This document shows, in pieces, positions 1-8,958 of a stretch of 64,000 bases of DNA (within the stretch, counting starts at the first letter, position 1; the number at the start of each line of letters is the position of its first letter). The translations under genes were made by a program, and so were the position numbers. The DNA comes from Luteolibacter arcticus (GTDB taxonomy: Bacteria > Verrucomicrobiota > Verrucomicrobiia > Verrucomicrobiales > Akkermansiaceae), in contig NZ_JAPDDT010000003.1 in NCBI RefSeq assembly GCF_025950235.1, forward strand, positions 558,001 to 622,000. The letters are read 5' to 3'. Below the pieces are notes generated by a model, which saw only the letters and a list, made by a program, of their open reading frames with translations, had not been told where the DNA came from and ran no database searches.

Positions 1-639
1 GCTGACCTGCTCCATCCCGCGGCGGGCCGCCTTGTTGTAGGGATCGGTGCGCAGGACGTCCTCGTAAATCCGGGCTGCCTTGTCGTAGTCGCCCAGATTG
101 TAAAATCCTTCGGCCTTGTAGAGCAGCAGGCGGACCTCCTCGACATCCTCGGTGACTTCCTTGGTCACCGCCGGATTGGTGCGGATGGGATCGTTGAGTT
201 GATCGCGCATCTCCAGCGCCGCGCCGCTATCGGGCGCCACGGACTCGGTGAGCACCTTGTCCACGGTCCCCTTCGCGCCGCTGACGTCGCCGAGGCGGCG
301 CTGCTTGCGGGCCAGTTCCACGGACGCCTGGACCAAGCGCTCGGTCGTGGCTTTCCGCAGTGCCGCGGTCGCGGGAGCATCGGGCAAGAGGTCGCGAGCG
401 CCGGTGTAGGCGGACACGGCGTCGGCCCACTTGCCGGCCTCATAGGATTCGTCCCCCTTCTGGATCAGCTCCTGTGCTTCGGTGGCGTTGTTCGCACGAC
501 GCTGCAGTTCCGCCTGGGCCATCGCCGACGGCGACTGGGCGAATACCGGCTGCGCCAGAAGAAGACAGGTCGCCGGTGCGAGCGCCAAGAGGCGCGCACG
601 AGAGACGAGCGTGGTGGTCAAACGATCGGAGATCGGCAT
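1..639 (-). CDS. Partial: exported TPR protein, probable N-terminus of a type II/III secretion (secretin-like) protein
   Basis: The reading frame is open from an ATG at 639 to the window edge, giving 213 N-terminal residues; the C-terminus lies outside. Residues 1-35 form a signal peptide with basic start, a Leu/Ala-rich core and a VFAQ cleavage region. The rest is helical TPR-like sequence ending in a clear TPR unit (EGFYNLGDYDKAARIYEDVL) followed by DPYNKAARRGME. In my knowledge of verrucomicrobial PilQ/GspD-like secretins, an exported N-terminal TPR block with a DPYN-AAR motif precedes the secretin domain. The secretin domain itself is not visible, so another TPR exoprotein is possible. 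Confidence 0.5.
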   Translation of the reverse strand, partial: MPISDRLTTTLVSRARLLALAPATCLLLAQPVFAQSPSAMAQAELQRRANNATEAQELIQKGDESYEAGKWADAVSAYTGARDLLPDAPATAALRKATTERLVQASVELARKQRRLGDVSGAKGTVDKVLTESVAPDSGAALEMRDQLNDPIRTNPAVTKEVTEDVEEVRLLLYKAEGFYNLGDYDKAARIYEDVLRTDPYNKAARRGMEQVS

Positions 640-700
640 CGGGGTTTCCGCGCTGTATAGAGGGCCGTTTCCGGCAGCGTAAGCGGAAAATCGGGAAATT

Positions 701-1663
701 TCAGCGATCCTCGTGGTCTAACCCACGGAGTAAATACATTGCCTCCGCAGCGTCCCGCCCGATCTGCTCTTTCAGCGCCTCCAGCGACTCGAATTTCCGC
801 TCGCCGCGCAGGTGTTTCACGAACTCGACCTCTAAGATCCGTTCATAAAGATCTCCCTCGTAGTCGAAAAGGTGCACCTCCAAGGTGCGAGCTTCCCCAT
901 CGACGGTCGGCCGCAATCCGAGATTCGCCACGCCATCGAAGCACTGCCCCCCCTCCCGAGCCCGCACCGCCCACACCCCATCCGGCGGGAATTGCTCCTC
1001 GCCGCGCTCCACGTTGGCGGTTGGAAAACCGATCGTTCGGCCGAGTTTCCGGCCTTCCACGACTTTTCCCTCCACGGTGTAGGGTCGGCCAAGCATGCGC
1101 TCGGCGGCCTCCAGATTGCCGTCCTGAATCGCCTGCCGGATGCGGGTGCTGCTGATCCGGTCGCCGTCCATCATCACCGGCGGCAGCGCTTCCAGCCGGA
1201 AGCCCAGCTCGCCGGACAGCCGCGAAAGCAAGGCGACATCGCCTTGGCGGCCCTTTCCGAAGCGCCAGTCATCTCCCACCGCGATGGTTTTCACGCCGGA
1301 CGCCACGATCTCGCGGATGAAGTCCTCCGCCTCCTCCCCCGCCCGCTCGCGGTCGAATGGCAGGGCCAGCAGGAAATCCACGCCCATCGTCGCTAGAATC
1401 TCCGCCTTGTGGTCGAGCGAAGCCAACAGCCGCCGCGGCGCCTTCTCCGGGAAAAGCACGCGGATCGGATACGGATCGAAAGTCAGCACGCCGCAGGAAC
1501 CGCCATCTCGGGCGCAGGCCGCCAGCGCCTGACCCATCACCGCCTGATGCCCGAGGTGCACGCCATCGAAGACCCCCAGCGCCAAATGCACCGGTCCGGT
1601 AAGCTCTTTCATTTCCGCGATGGCTGAGAAGCGACGCACAGGGCGACCTTGCACGCCCCGCAT
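701..1663 (-). CDS. ribF: Bifunctional riboflavin kinase / FAD synthetase
   Basis: RibF phosphorylates riboflavin to FMN and adenylates FMN to FAD in the cytoplasm. The N-terminal adenylyltransferase domain shows the nucleotide-binding motif GVFDGVHLGHQ (about residues 29-39) and the SSTRIR motif. The C-terminal flavokinase domain shows GRTIGFPTANV and the later NLGLRPTV-type motif. I chose the ATG at 1663 (320 aa), which keeps the conserved FSAIAEMKEL segment before the nucleotide motif and matches usual family length. An upstream ATG at 1762 would overlap the divergent TPR gene. The upstream gap holds a GAAGAC-type repeat. Confidence 0.95.
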   Translation of the reverse strand: MRGVQGRPVRRFSAIAEMKELTGPVHLALGVFDGVHLGHQAVMGQALAACARDGGSCGVLTFDPYPIRVLFPEKAPRRLLASLDHKAEILATMGVDFLLALPFDRERAGEEAEDFIREIVASGVKTIAVGDDWRFGKGRQGDVALLSRLSGELGFRLEALPPVMMDGDRISSTRIRQAIQDGNLEAAERMLGRPYTVEGKVVEGRKLGRTIGFPTANVERGEEQFPPDGVWAVRAREGGQCFDGVANLGLRPTVDGEARTLEVHLFDYEGDLYERILEVEFVKHLRGERKFESLEALKEQIGRDAAEAMYLLRGLDHEDR

Positions 1664-1670
1664 CCCGGCT

Positions 1671-1710
1671 TCCAGTCTTCTATCTGGCGTCTTCAAGTCT
1701 TGCGTCTCTC
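1671..1710. repeat. Pyrimidine-rich GTCTTC repeat between ribF and the divergent TPR gene
   Basis: The stretch reads as loosely repeated TCTTC/GTCTT words on the plus strand. It resembles the right arm of the inverted repeat at 56074-56112; both begin TCCAGTCTT and contain AAGTCTT. It lies just upstream of the start at 1744. Function unknown. Confidence 0.5.
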
Positions 1711-1743
1711 GCTTCCCCCGCCAAACCTCCCCGCCACCAACCC

Positions 1744-3105
1744 ATGGCTGAAGTCTTCCCATCCGCGCCGCAGGCCCCCGGGCTCCCCGAATTGCTCGCC
1801 ACCGTCCTCAAGTGGCGCGACACCCCCACCCCGCTCTCCGAGGAGGAGTTCAATCAGGCCATCCAGGAACTCGGCACGGTCGTCCAGGCGCTGGACAAGA
1901 GCACCGAAGCCCTTGCCCGCTCGACCCGCGCGATGGGCCTCATCGTGCTCGGCAATCTTCACCGCGATCACGGCCTGCTCGACCACGCCCAGCCGTTCTA
2001 TCATCTCGCCCTGGAAAATCCCGGCGACCTCGATGACGGCACGCCGCGCGGCAAGAACGAGCTCGCCAACGCCCACACCAACCGCGGCATCAGCACCCTC
2101 TCCGCCGGCGTGAAGGAGGAACTGCCCGAGGCGCTTGCCGACTTCGACCGCGCCATCGAGCTGCGGAAGGAAATCCCGGGCGACACCACCGAGGAAAACG
2201 TCCGCTGGGGCCTCGCCGCCAGCTTGATGAACCGCGGTGACGTGCTGCACCGGCTCGGTGAGCGCAACGAGGAAGCCCGCGCGACCTACGACGAAGCCAT
2301 CGCCCTGCTGGAGCAGATGGACTGGCAGACGAATGCCGGTGTCCTTCAACGCCTCGCCCTCGCCTGGGCCAACCGCGGCCTGGTCGCCGAAAGCCACGAC
2401 GACGCGCGCCGCTGCTTCGAGCGCTGCATCGAGCTGCTGCCCGAACCTCAGAACCCGGCCCAGCTCCTGACCCTCTGCAACGCCTTGCTCAATCGCGGCC
2501 GTCATTCGCTCGGCGTCGCCGGCGACACGGAATCCTCCGCCGCGGACGCCCGCCAGGTGCTGGAACTCACGACTCCGCACGAGCGCGATCACCCGGCACC
2601 GGCCGAGCTGTCGCTCCAGGGTCGTCACCTGCTCGCCCACTCGCTGGTCACCTGGCTGGATTCTTCCAAAAAGGGTCCCGGCCTCGCCGAAGACTGGATC
2701 GGCGACACCACCGACACGGTGGAAGAAGCGCTTTCCGTGTTGCGCCATTGGGAGCAGCAGGGCTTCACCGGCCTGCGCCCGCTGGCCGGCGAGTTGTTCG
2801 CACTGGGCCTGCACGTCTATCGCGTGTGCCAGCCGCATTTCTTCGCCGAGTTCCTCATCGAGTCGATGGACCCCGAGGTCTCGCCCGGCGCGCCGTTCAA
2901 CGACCCGATGTTCCAAGCCACCGCCGCCCGCGCGCTGCACACCGTGGTCAATGAAGTCGCCCAACGCGCCGCTTCCTCCACGCTCGAACCCGCGCAGGTG
3001 GAGAAGCAGAAGAAGATCCTCAACAGCCTGCGCGCCGCCGACCAACGCCTCGCCGCGCTGCAACAGATGATGACTCCGAAGGAGGAGGCTCCGGCGGAGG
3101 TGTGA
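1744..3105 (+). CDS. Tetratricopeptide-repeat protein, cytoplasmic
   Basis: This 453-aa protein has no signal peptide or membrane segment. Helical TPR-type units run from about residue 55 to 240; examples are GLIVLGNLHRDHGLLDHAQP, LADFDRAIEL, RATYDEAIALLEQ and ARRCFERCIELLPEP. The C-terminal third is helical and acidic with a charged tail. TPR arrays mediate protein-protein contacts, and no enzymatic motif is seen. It is divergent from ribF, and the next small membrane-protein gene starts 3 bp after its stop, so the two are probably co-transcribed. Confidence 0.75.
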   Translation: MAEVFPSAPQAPGLPELLATVLKWRDTPTPLSEEEFNQAIQELGTVVQALDKSTEALARSTRAMGLIVLGNLHRDHGLLDHAQPFYHLALENPGDLDDGTPRGKNELANAHTNRGISTLSAGVKEELPEALADFDRAIELRKEIPGDTTEENVRWGLAASLMNRGDVLHRLGERNEEARATYDEAIALLEQMDWQTNAGVLQRLALAWANRGLVAESHDDARRCFERCIELLPEPQNPAQLLTLCNALLNRGRHSLGVAGDTESSAADARQVLELTTPHERDHPAPAELSLQGRHLLAHSLVTWLDSSKKGPGLAEDWIGDTTDTVEEALSVLRHWEQQGFTGLRPLAGELFALGLHVYRVCQPHFFAEFLIESMDPEVSPGAPFNDPMFQATAARALHTVVNEVAQRAASSTLEPAQVEKQKKILNSLRAADQRLAALQQMMTPKEEAPAEV

Positions 3106-3108
3106 GGC

Positions 3109-3387
3109 ATGGAGCCAGCTTCCAGCGATCCCTATCAGCCACCCAAGGAACCGGGGCTTCCGCCGGAAAAACCACCGGTCAAGCCGAGCGGACTGATTCC
3201 GCTCGTCGGTGCAATCATACTTCTCGTGCTCGGAGGCCTTGCCACGCCCTCGCCTTTATTTGGCTTGATGTCGCTCACCTTCGCGGTCTCGGACATCGCC
3301 ATGGCTTCAAGCAGACCACGGCGATTCGCCGGTGTTATCATCGCTGCCTTGTCCCTGGTGGCGATCTACCACACTTGGGACGCCTGA
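3109..3387 (+). CDS. Small membrane protein of unknown function
   Basis: The 92-aa product has a proline-rich N-terminus (SDPYQPPKEPG and PPEKPPVKP) followed by hydrophobic segments at about residues 28-45, 47-63 and 72-88. That suggests two to three membrane passes with a cytosolic Pro-rich tail. Such Pro-rich tails are common in small verrucomicrobial and planctomycete membrane proteins. It begins 3 bp after the TPR gene and converges with the hydrolase gene that ends at 3394. No family recognised. Confidence 0.65.
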   Translation: MEPASSDPYQPPKEPGLPPEKPPVKPSGLIPLVGAIILLVLGGLATPSPLFGLMSLTFAVSDIAMASSRPRRFAGVIIAALSLVAIYHTWDA

Positions 3388-3393
3388 AGAGAG

Positions 3394-4989
3394 CTATCGC
3401 GCTCCTTGTTCAAGATGCTTCTTCAAAATCCGCTTCGTTTCCACAGCCGCTTCCAGGCAGTTCTGGACGCTGTGGTTGGCGGGAACGATGCATTCGCTCT
3501 CGACCTTATCCAAATGCGAGGACCAATAGGGCACGATGCCGTCGGAGCTATCCGGCGTGTCCCCTTTTCCGCGGTCACCGATCACCGAGTGGATCTTCAC
3601 CCCGTTGCGGAATGGCACGCCATCGAGCGCAGCATAGGGAGGGTAGGACGGCGACAGCGAACCGATGCTGGTGAACCACCCCTTCGACGAGGTCTCCCCT
3701 TTCGTCATCACGCTGGCGAAATCGTTCAGCGTGAAATCCACCAGATCCACGGTCATGGTCTTCGGCAAGCGGATCAGCTTGCGCATCCATGTGGAAAAGA
3801 AGCGGTCGGCCAGCGGCGAGCCGCGATGGGGAGCGGCCATGAAGATCACGCGGTCCGGCGTATCGACGGGATCGTACATCGTCATGGACTTCACCGCGGC
3901 GCGCGTCTTCTCATTCGAGGTGAGCTGTTCCAGCGGACGATCCTCAAAGGCATTGTAGATCCGGTTGCCCGGTTTCTTCAGCGAGGCCTGCGTGATCACG
4001 CCGCCCATCGAGTGGCCGATCACGACCATCTTCTCCCAGCGATCGACCGGCCCCTGCTTGCGGGCGTAGCGGTCGGCCAGCTTCATCGCAAAGCGGAATT
4101 TCGCGGCATTGTAGGTCCAGTTCGTCCCGGTGGGATAGCTGAAGAACCACACCTGATAGTTCTCGCGGAACCACGGCTCGCGGTTGAGTTCGTTGTAGAG
4201 CATTTTGAAAGCCCCGGGGCTGGAATTCAAGCCGTGGACCATGATCAACGGGATGCGCTTCGGGTCATAGGGCGAGGCAACATAGAGCTCCGTCTCCTCG
4301 CTGAAACGGCTCGGCAGGAAGACCTTCTCAAGGTCGAAGTCATCCAGGTCGCTCATCTGCCAGTAGAGCGCCGATGGCGCGGACCAGTCGGCCGCGAGTT
4401 TCATCGGGCGGCTGCCGACCGCTTCCATCTTAGCCTTGCCGGGATAGCGGAAGGACCACTCCGGCGACTCGTTGTTAGAGAAACGCAGCACCGCGGTGAG
4501 ATTGAGCGGCACGCCGGTTGGCGGCTCGAATTCCCAGCGCGGCTCGCCCTCCTCGGCCGTCTTTTTCCACCCGACCACCGGCACGCCCAAGCCAGCCTCG
4601 GTGTGACGCTGCCCGACATTCTTGGTGGAAACGCGCGAGGCCGGGAGGATGGCATCGAGATCCTGCAAGCGGATGCCCGCCCCAAGCGTCCGCGACTCGT
4701 CGATGGTCGTGCCCATCGCGGTGGCTTTCTCGTGGATGCTTCCACTGCCGCAGTGAAGTTGATCGAAGAGCTTGGCGACCGCATCGTTGTAGCCGAGGCG
4801 GGCTTGCTCCCGTTCCGCTGCCGTGTCCGCGGCGGCCATGCCTCGCCAGCCCTGGCGTGCTTGTTCAATGAAAACCGCCGGAGCGCCCCGCGAGGCCCGC
4901 GGCACCGCATGGCACTTCGGCGCGGACGGCGTGCCGCATTGGCATAGGAAAACGATGGCTGAAATCGCCGCGAGCCGGGTGAGGTTCAT
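3394..4989 (-). CDS. Exported alpha/beta hydrolase (esterase/lipase-like)
   Basis: The 531-aa protein starts with a signal sequence whose region around VFLCQCG could be an atypical lipobox, so it may be a lipoprotein. The first 240 residues form an unassigned domain. The C-terminal half has the alpha/beta-hydrolase signature: LIMVHGLNSSPGAF (oxyanion strand, about 248-261), the nucleophile elbow GHSMGG (Ser327), PHRGSPLADRF, and late Asp/His candidates in DSSDGIVPYWSSHLD and ANHSV. Substrate unknown; the elbow resembles PGAP1/lipase-type serine esterases. It is convergent with the small gene at 3109. Confidence 0.8.
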   Translation of the reverse strand: MNLTRLAAISAIVFLCQCGTPSAPKCHAVPRASRGAPAVFIEQARQGWRGMAAADTAAEREQARLGYNDAVAKLFDQLHCGSGSIHEKATAMGTTIDESRTLGAGIRLQDLDAILPASRVSTKNVGQRHTEAGLGVPVVGWKKTAEEGEPRWEFEPPTGVPLNLTAVLRFSNNESPEWSFRYPGKAKMEAVGSRPMKLAADWSAPSALYWQMSDLDDFDLEKVFLPSRFSEETELYVASPYDPKRIPLIMVHGLNSSPGAFKMLYNELNREPWFRENYQVWFFSYPTGTNWTYNAAKFRFAMKLADRYARKQGPVDRWEKMVVIGHSMGGVITQASLKKPGNRIYNAFEDRPLEQLTSNEKTRAAVKSMTMYDPVDTPDRVIFMAAPHRGSPLADRFFSTWMRKLIRLPKTMTVDLVDFTLNDFASVMTKGETSSKGWFTSIGSLSPSYPPYAALDGVPFRNGVKIHSVIGDRGKGDTPDSSDGIVPYWSSHLDKVESECIVPANHSVQNCLEAAVETKRILKKHLEQGAR

Positions 4990-5075
4990 GGGTGCGCCCG
5001 AGGGATAGCGATAGGACGGCCGTTCGGCAAGATACGCGATCTTGCAGAACCACGCCGCGTGGATACTGTATTGCT

Positions 5076-5498
5076 ATGGAAAACCTTGAAACCCTGCGAG
5101 CGAAGTTCATGGACTCCAGACCGGCCCCCATCCCGGAGGAGGCCTACGAACCCCACTATCCCCGCCGGCGGAGAACCTTGCGGGAAGACCACGCCCTGCC
5201 GATCTGGGGACGGTGGATCATCGGGCTCGCCCTGGCAGTGGTGGCTTCGGCGGTGACCTTTTACTACTTCGGCGAGGAGGCCATCGTGAGGTCGCTCCCC
5301 TCGGTGCTCCAGTGGCTCGGCTTCGTGATCGTGATCCTGGCGGCCATCGTCGTCTATTTCCTGCCCGCAATCATCGCGTGGAACTATCGCATCCGCCGTT
5401 CCGGCGCGATCCTGGCGCTGAATTTCCTGCTCGGCTGGACCTTCATCGGCTGGGCGGGTGCCTTTGTCTGGGCCATCGCGGAGGTCGAGAGCCAGTGA
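5076..5498 (+). CDS. Superinfection-immunity-like membrane protein
   Basis: The 140-aa product has a charged N-terminal 45 residues and three hydrophobic segments, at about 49-70, 78-102 and 110-135. The C-terminal block NFLLGWTFIGWAGAFVWAI matches my memory of the T4 Imm-type superinfection immunity family (PF14373), in which a phage-encoded membrane protein blocks DNA entry of related phages. Most bacterial members are chromosomal and of unproven function. I chose the ATG at 5076 (MENLETLR); upstream in-frame sequence looks non-coding. No phage genes flank it. Confidence 0.75.
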   Translation: MENLETLRAKFMDSRPAPIPEEAYEPHYPRRRRTLREDHALPIWGRWIIGLALAVVASAVTFYYFGEEAIVRSLPSVLQWLGFVIVILAAIVVYFLPAIIAWNYRIRRSGAILALNFLLGWTFIGWAGAFVWAIAEVESQ

Positions 5499-5502
5499 CC
5501 CG

Positions 5503-6807
5503 TCACAACCGTCCCGCTGCCTTGATGTCGAGGTAGCGGTTCGCCAGCGCGATCGGGAACTGCTGCGCCGGCACGTCTAGCGTGAGGATGCCGAACCCTT
5601 GGAGCGTCGCGAGCACCTCGGCCCTCTCGGCGTCGTAACGCTCGGCCGCGGCAAAGCGCAGGGCGTCGGAAAATTCGTCGATCCGCTTCGTCCGCGCGTC
5701 CTCCACCGAGCGTTCGCGCAGGCTGGCAAGCATCACGAGGTGCTTGGAACGCAGCAACCGCAACGCGGGCACCAGTTCGGAAGAATCCTCGCCGCGGAGA
5801 TTCGTCATCACTACCACCAGCGCCCGGCGTTTTTGCCGGGCCAGAAGGTTCTCCACCGCCGCGGCAAAGTCGCTCGGCTCCGGCGTCGTCTGGTAGTCGA
5901 AGAGGTGATTGAGCAGGACCGACATCGAATGCGCGCCCTTCACCGGCGGCAGCCAGCGATTGGTTCCGCCGAAGGCCTGCACCCCGACCTGGTCACCCTG
6001 CCGCAGCGCCACGTAGGACAGCAGCAGCATCGCATTCAGACAGTGGTCGAACTGCGGCAGCTCGCCGTCCATCGCCCGCATCCGGCGGCCGGTGTCGGTC
6101 AGGAAAATCACGACCTGGTTCCGCTGCTCCTGGAACTCGCGGCTGATCAGCGTCACCCGCCGCGAGGTCGCCTTCCAGTCGATCTGCGACATCGGGTCGC
6201 CCTCGCGATACTCCCGGAGCTGATGGAAATCGCGGCTGCTGCCGGCGAAGGCCTTCCGTACGATACCCATCTGCTCCTGGCGGGCCTGCATCGCCAGCAG
6301 CGCGAACTTCAGCACCGGCTCATAGTCGGGATAGACCTTCACCTCCTCCGCCACGCCGGCGGGATGGCGCATCCGCCAGAAGCTCATCAACGAGGTCCGT
6401 CGTACATGGACCTTTCCGAATGACGCCATGCCACGCTGGATGATGCGCACCGGATGGGTCACCCGGGCCTTGCCGCCCGCAGCGATGGCACCGGTCCAGG
6501 GCATCGTCTCCGCCTGCGAGCCCAGCGGGATGCCGTCGAAAACTTCCACCACCGCCGGAAAGCGGCCCGGATTGCGAATGTCGAGCCGCACGTCCGCCGC
6601 CTCACCGACCGCGAAGCGACCGGGCAAGCGCCGCGCGACCTCCACCTGCGCCAACCTCCGCAAGACGACACCATCCACCAGCGCGACCACCGCAAGCACC
6701 GCCCCGGCAATCCACCACGGTGTGACCAGCTCGCGCCACACCGAGGCCGCAAGCCCGAAGAGGGCCCACGCCACCACGATTCCCAGCGCTCTGGCGGTCG
6801 GGCTCAT
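5503..6807 (-). CDS. DUF58 family membrane-anchored protein
   Basis: The 434-aa protein has two N-terminal membrane segments (about residues 7-25 and 30-49), then a beta-rich region and the DUF58 signature FHQLREYREGDPMSQIDWKATSR. The C-terminal half has a von Willebrand A-like fold, with VVIFLTDTGRRM in the position of a degenerate MIDAS strand. DUF58 proteins pair with MoxR ATPases in most bacteria and are thought to act as substrate or adaptor modules in envelope maturation. It is last in a six-gene operon, 49 bp after moxR. Confidence 0.92.
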   Translation of the reverse strand: MSPTARALGIVVAWALFGLAASVWRELVTPWWIAGAVLAVVALVDGVVLRRLAQVEVARRLPGRFAVGEAADVRLDIRNPGRFPAVVEVFDGIPLGSQAETMPWTGAIAAGGKARVTHPVRIIQRGMASFGKVHVRRTSLMSFWRMRHPAGVAEEVKVYPDYEPVLKFALLAMQARQEQMGIVRKAFAGSSRDFHQLREYREGDPMSQIDWKATSRRVTLISREFQEQRNQVVIFLTDTGRRMRAMDGELPQFDHCLNAMLLLSYVALRQGDQVGVQAFGGTNRWLPPVKGAHSMSVLLNHLFDYQTTPEPSDFAAAVENLLARQKRRALVVVMTNLRGEDSSELVPALRLLRSKHLVMLASLRERSVEDARTKRIDEFSDALRFAAAERYDAERAEVLATLQGFGILTLDVPAQQFPIALANRYLDIKAAGRL

Positions 6808-6856
6808 GTTAGAGAAAACGAACAGTCATCTTCCATCTGCAATCCTCCATCTCCGA
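6808..6856 (-). repeat. GATGGAG/GATTG-type spacer repeat between moxR and DUF58
   Basis: On the gene strand this 49-bp spacer is a run of near-copies of a 6-8 bp word (GATCGGAGATGGAGGATTGC, then AGATGGAAGATGAC). The spacer before the NtrC-type regulator at 38871-38921 has the same texture on the opposite strand. It is the only real gap in this operon. Confidence 0.4.
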
Positions 6857-7861
6857 TCACTGCCGCGGTGCTGGTACTGAATCGACGATCGCCTTCAATA
6901 CTTCGTCCATCGACTGCCCGCCCATCGCCACTTCCGGCGCGAGTTGGACGCGGTGCCGAAGCACCGGCAGCGAGGCCGCCTTGATATCGTCCGGGATCAC
7001 GAAGTGACGTCCATGCATCACCGCGATGGCCTTGCCGATGCGCACCAGCGCGATCGCGCCGCGGGTGCCCGCGCCGAGCCACACCGTCTTCGCTTCGCGC
7101 GTCGCTTGGACGATCGCCACCGCGTAGTCGACCACCTCGCGCACCACTTGCACCGCGGCGACCGCAGCTTGCGCGCGCACGACATCTTCGGGCGTGGCCA
7201 CCACTTGCAGCTCGGCGGTGGAGGAGTCGCCCGGTGCTTCGGATGCCGCACGGGCAACGATGTCCGACTCGGCATCGCGTGCCGGGTAGTCGATCAGGAT
7301 CTTCATCAGGAAGCGGTCGAGCTGGGCTTCCGGCAGCGGGTAGGTGCCCTCGTGCTCCACCGGGTTCTGCGTGGCCAGCGTCATGAACGGCGGCGACAGC
7401 TTCAGCGTCTCGCCATCGATCGTCACCTGCCGCTCCTGCATCACTTCCAGCAGCGCCGCCTGGGTCTTGGCCGGAGCGCGGTTGATTTCGTCGGCGAGCA
7501 ACAGGTTGCAAAAGATCGGACCGCGACGGAGCTGGAAGGTCTGGCTCTTCATGTCAAAGAGCCGGAAGCCCGTCACATCCGACGGCATCAGGTCCGGCGT
7601 GAACTGGATACGGCCGAAGCTCCCGCCAAAGGCCCGCGCCAGCGCGATCACCAGCATCGTTTTCCCAAGGCCCGGCTTGCCTTCTAACAAGATGTGCCCG
7701 CCCGCCAACAGACCGGCGAGCACCTGGCTGACCACCTCGCGCTGGCCGAGCACGGCGTGCTCCACCTGCGCCCGCAGACGTGCGACCAGGGCGGAGGCAT
7801 CGGCCGATGGCGGCGGCGCGGGCGGGGCATACATTGCGGCGACTGCTTCTTCTTCGGTCAT
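6857..7861 (-). CDS. MoxR-family AAA+ ATPase
   Basis: The 334-aa protein is a MoxR AAA+ ATPase with Walker A GKPGLGKT (residues 61-68), Walker B LLLADEIN (about 120-127), the QAALLEVMQERQV segment, sensor motif TLATQNPVEHEGTYPLPEAQ and an arginine finger region in LDRFLM. MoxR ATPases act as chaperone-like remodelers together with DUF58/vWA partners. Its ATG overlaps the stop of the upstream DUF4350 gene by 4 bp (ATGA), and DUF58 follows 49 bp later. Confidence 0.95.
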   Translation of the reverse strand: MTEEEAVAAMYAPPAPPPSADASALVARLRAQVEHAVLGQREVVSQVLAGLLAGGHILLEGKPGLGKTMLVIALARAFGGSFGRIQFTPDLMPSDVTGFRLFDMKSQTFQLRRGPIFCNLLLADEINRAPAKTQAALLEVMQERQVTIDGETLKLSPPFMTLATQNPVEHEGTYPLPEAQLDRFLMKILIDYPARDAESDIVARAASEAPGDSSTAELQVVATPEDVVRAQAAVAAVQVVREVVDYAVAIVQATREAKTVWLGAGTRGAIALVRIGKAIAVMHGRHFVIPDDIKAASLPVLRHRVQLAPEVAMGGQSMDEVLKAIVDSVPAPRQ

Positions 7862-8958
7862 GTGAGTGAAAGGTGGAGCTGTTGGAGATCCGCGACCACG
7901 CGGGTGAAGGATGTTGGATCCGGCGGCCGCTCATGGGTCATCGCGCGCTCGGCGCGCTCGCGGGTGATCCCGGCGCGCTGGGCCATCCATTCGAAAACGT
8001 CGCCGTGATGCTGGCCACCGAGCCGCAGCGCCCGCTCGAGCACCGAGTCGCGCAGTGGACGGAGCAGCGCCTGTCCCTTGTCGAGCCGCCACTGGAAGTC
8101 ACCGAGTGCCTCCAGGTGATGGTCGTAGTCGCGCTGGTGCGTCGGTTCTTCCTCGCGGCGCATGGGTCCGAAGCGCGGCATGTTCTTCCACAGCCAAATC
8201 ACGGTCAGCACCAGCAGCCCGACCAAGGCTGGCCAACCGTGCCGCCACAGCATGGTCCACAGCGAAAGCCCGGCATCGCGGATGATCGCCACGCTCCCTT
8301 CATCAAAGTATGGCGACGCTTCCACCAGCGCCAACAGAAGCTCAGCATGATCGTTGTCACCGATGTAGCGGTTGCGGAAGGGCCGCGCGTCGGTCATCAC
8401 GGTCACCATGCCATCGCCGACATACGCCTGGGCCATGGCCCGGCGGGCACGGTTGCCCTTCTGGACCCCGATGGAGGATTCCACGAAGACTTCGTAGTCC
8501 TCTTCATCCACCTCCAATCTCTTGGCCTCCACCTTTTCGCCACTCGAACTGAAAGTCAGGCCCGCCTCACGCAGCCAGGCTTGAAGGGAATCCGGAACCT
8601 CCTCCTCCGCGGACAACCGGAAGCTCCCCGCTCGCCCCCAGTCGTCATGATACGACTCGGCATTCTCCATCAGGCAGATGAGATGCCCCCCACCTGCCAC
8701 CCACTCCTTCACCTCGCGGACATAGGCATCGGTCGCGAGCACGGACGCCGGCACCAGCATCACCGACACCTCGTCGAGATCCGGCCAGCCGGGCTTGTTG
8801 ATCACGGTGTAGCCCATCCGCTCGAGAAAACGCGCCGCGGCGAGGTAGGCATCGAGCTTCGCCTTGCCCTTGTAGCCGGTCTCCTCGGTGCGCGTCGTGT
8901 AGCTGCCGCCGCCGCAACCGGCGAGTAGCAGGCACAGCAGAAGCCAAAGGATTCTCAT
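7858..8958 (-). CDS. DUF4350-type lipoprotein, MoxR operon
   Basis: The 366-aa product starts MRILWLLLCLLLAGCGGG, a clean lipoprotein signal (LAGC lipobox). The N-terminal half has a DUF4350-like layout: LDAYLAAARFLERMGYTV, then strand VSVMLVPASVL and a loop WVAGGGHLICLM, which resembles a GATase/ThuA-like Rossmann fold. A single membrane segment (about WPALVGLLVLTVIWLW) precedes a charged, probably cytosolic, tail. DUF4350 proteins commonly sit between DUF4129 and MoxR genes. A GTG at 9054 is possible, but the ATG at 8958 gives the lipobox and overlaps the upstream stop by 4 bp. Confidence 0.85.
   Translation of the reverse strand: MRILWLLLCLLLAGCGGGSYTTRTEETGYKGKAKLDAYLAAARFLERMGYTVINKPGWPDLDEVSVMLVPASVLATDAYVREVKEWVAGGGHLICLMENAESYHDDWGRAGSFRLSAEEEVPDSLQAWLREAGLTFSSSGEKVEAKRLEVDEEDYEVFVESSIGVQKGNRARRAMAQAYVGDGMVTVMTDARPFRNRYIGDNDHAELLLALVEASPYFDEGSVAIIRDAGLSLWTMLWRHGWPALVGLLVLTVIWLWKNMPRFGPMRREEEPTHQRDYDHHLEALGDFQWRLDKGQALLRPLRDSVLERALRLGGQHHGDVFEWMAQRAGITRERAERAMTHERPPDPTSFTRVVADLQQLHLSLT

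Noticed and set aside
1693-3063. A 456-aa minus-strand frame opposite the TPR gene
   Set aside because: It is Gly/Val/Arg-rich shadow sequence; the plus frame has regular TPR units.
3406-4947. A 513-aa open frame on the plus strand opposite the alpha/beta hydrolase
   Set aside because: It is a shadow of the hydrolase gene: His/Arg-rich, no family motif, while the minus-strand frame has a signal peptide and the GHSMGG nucleophile elbow.
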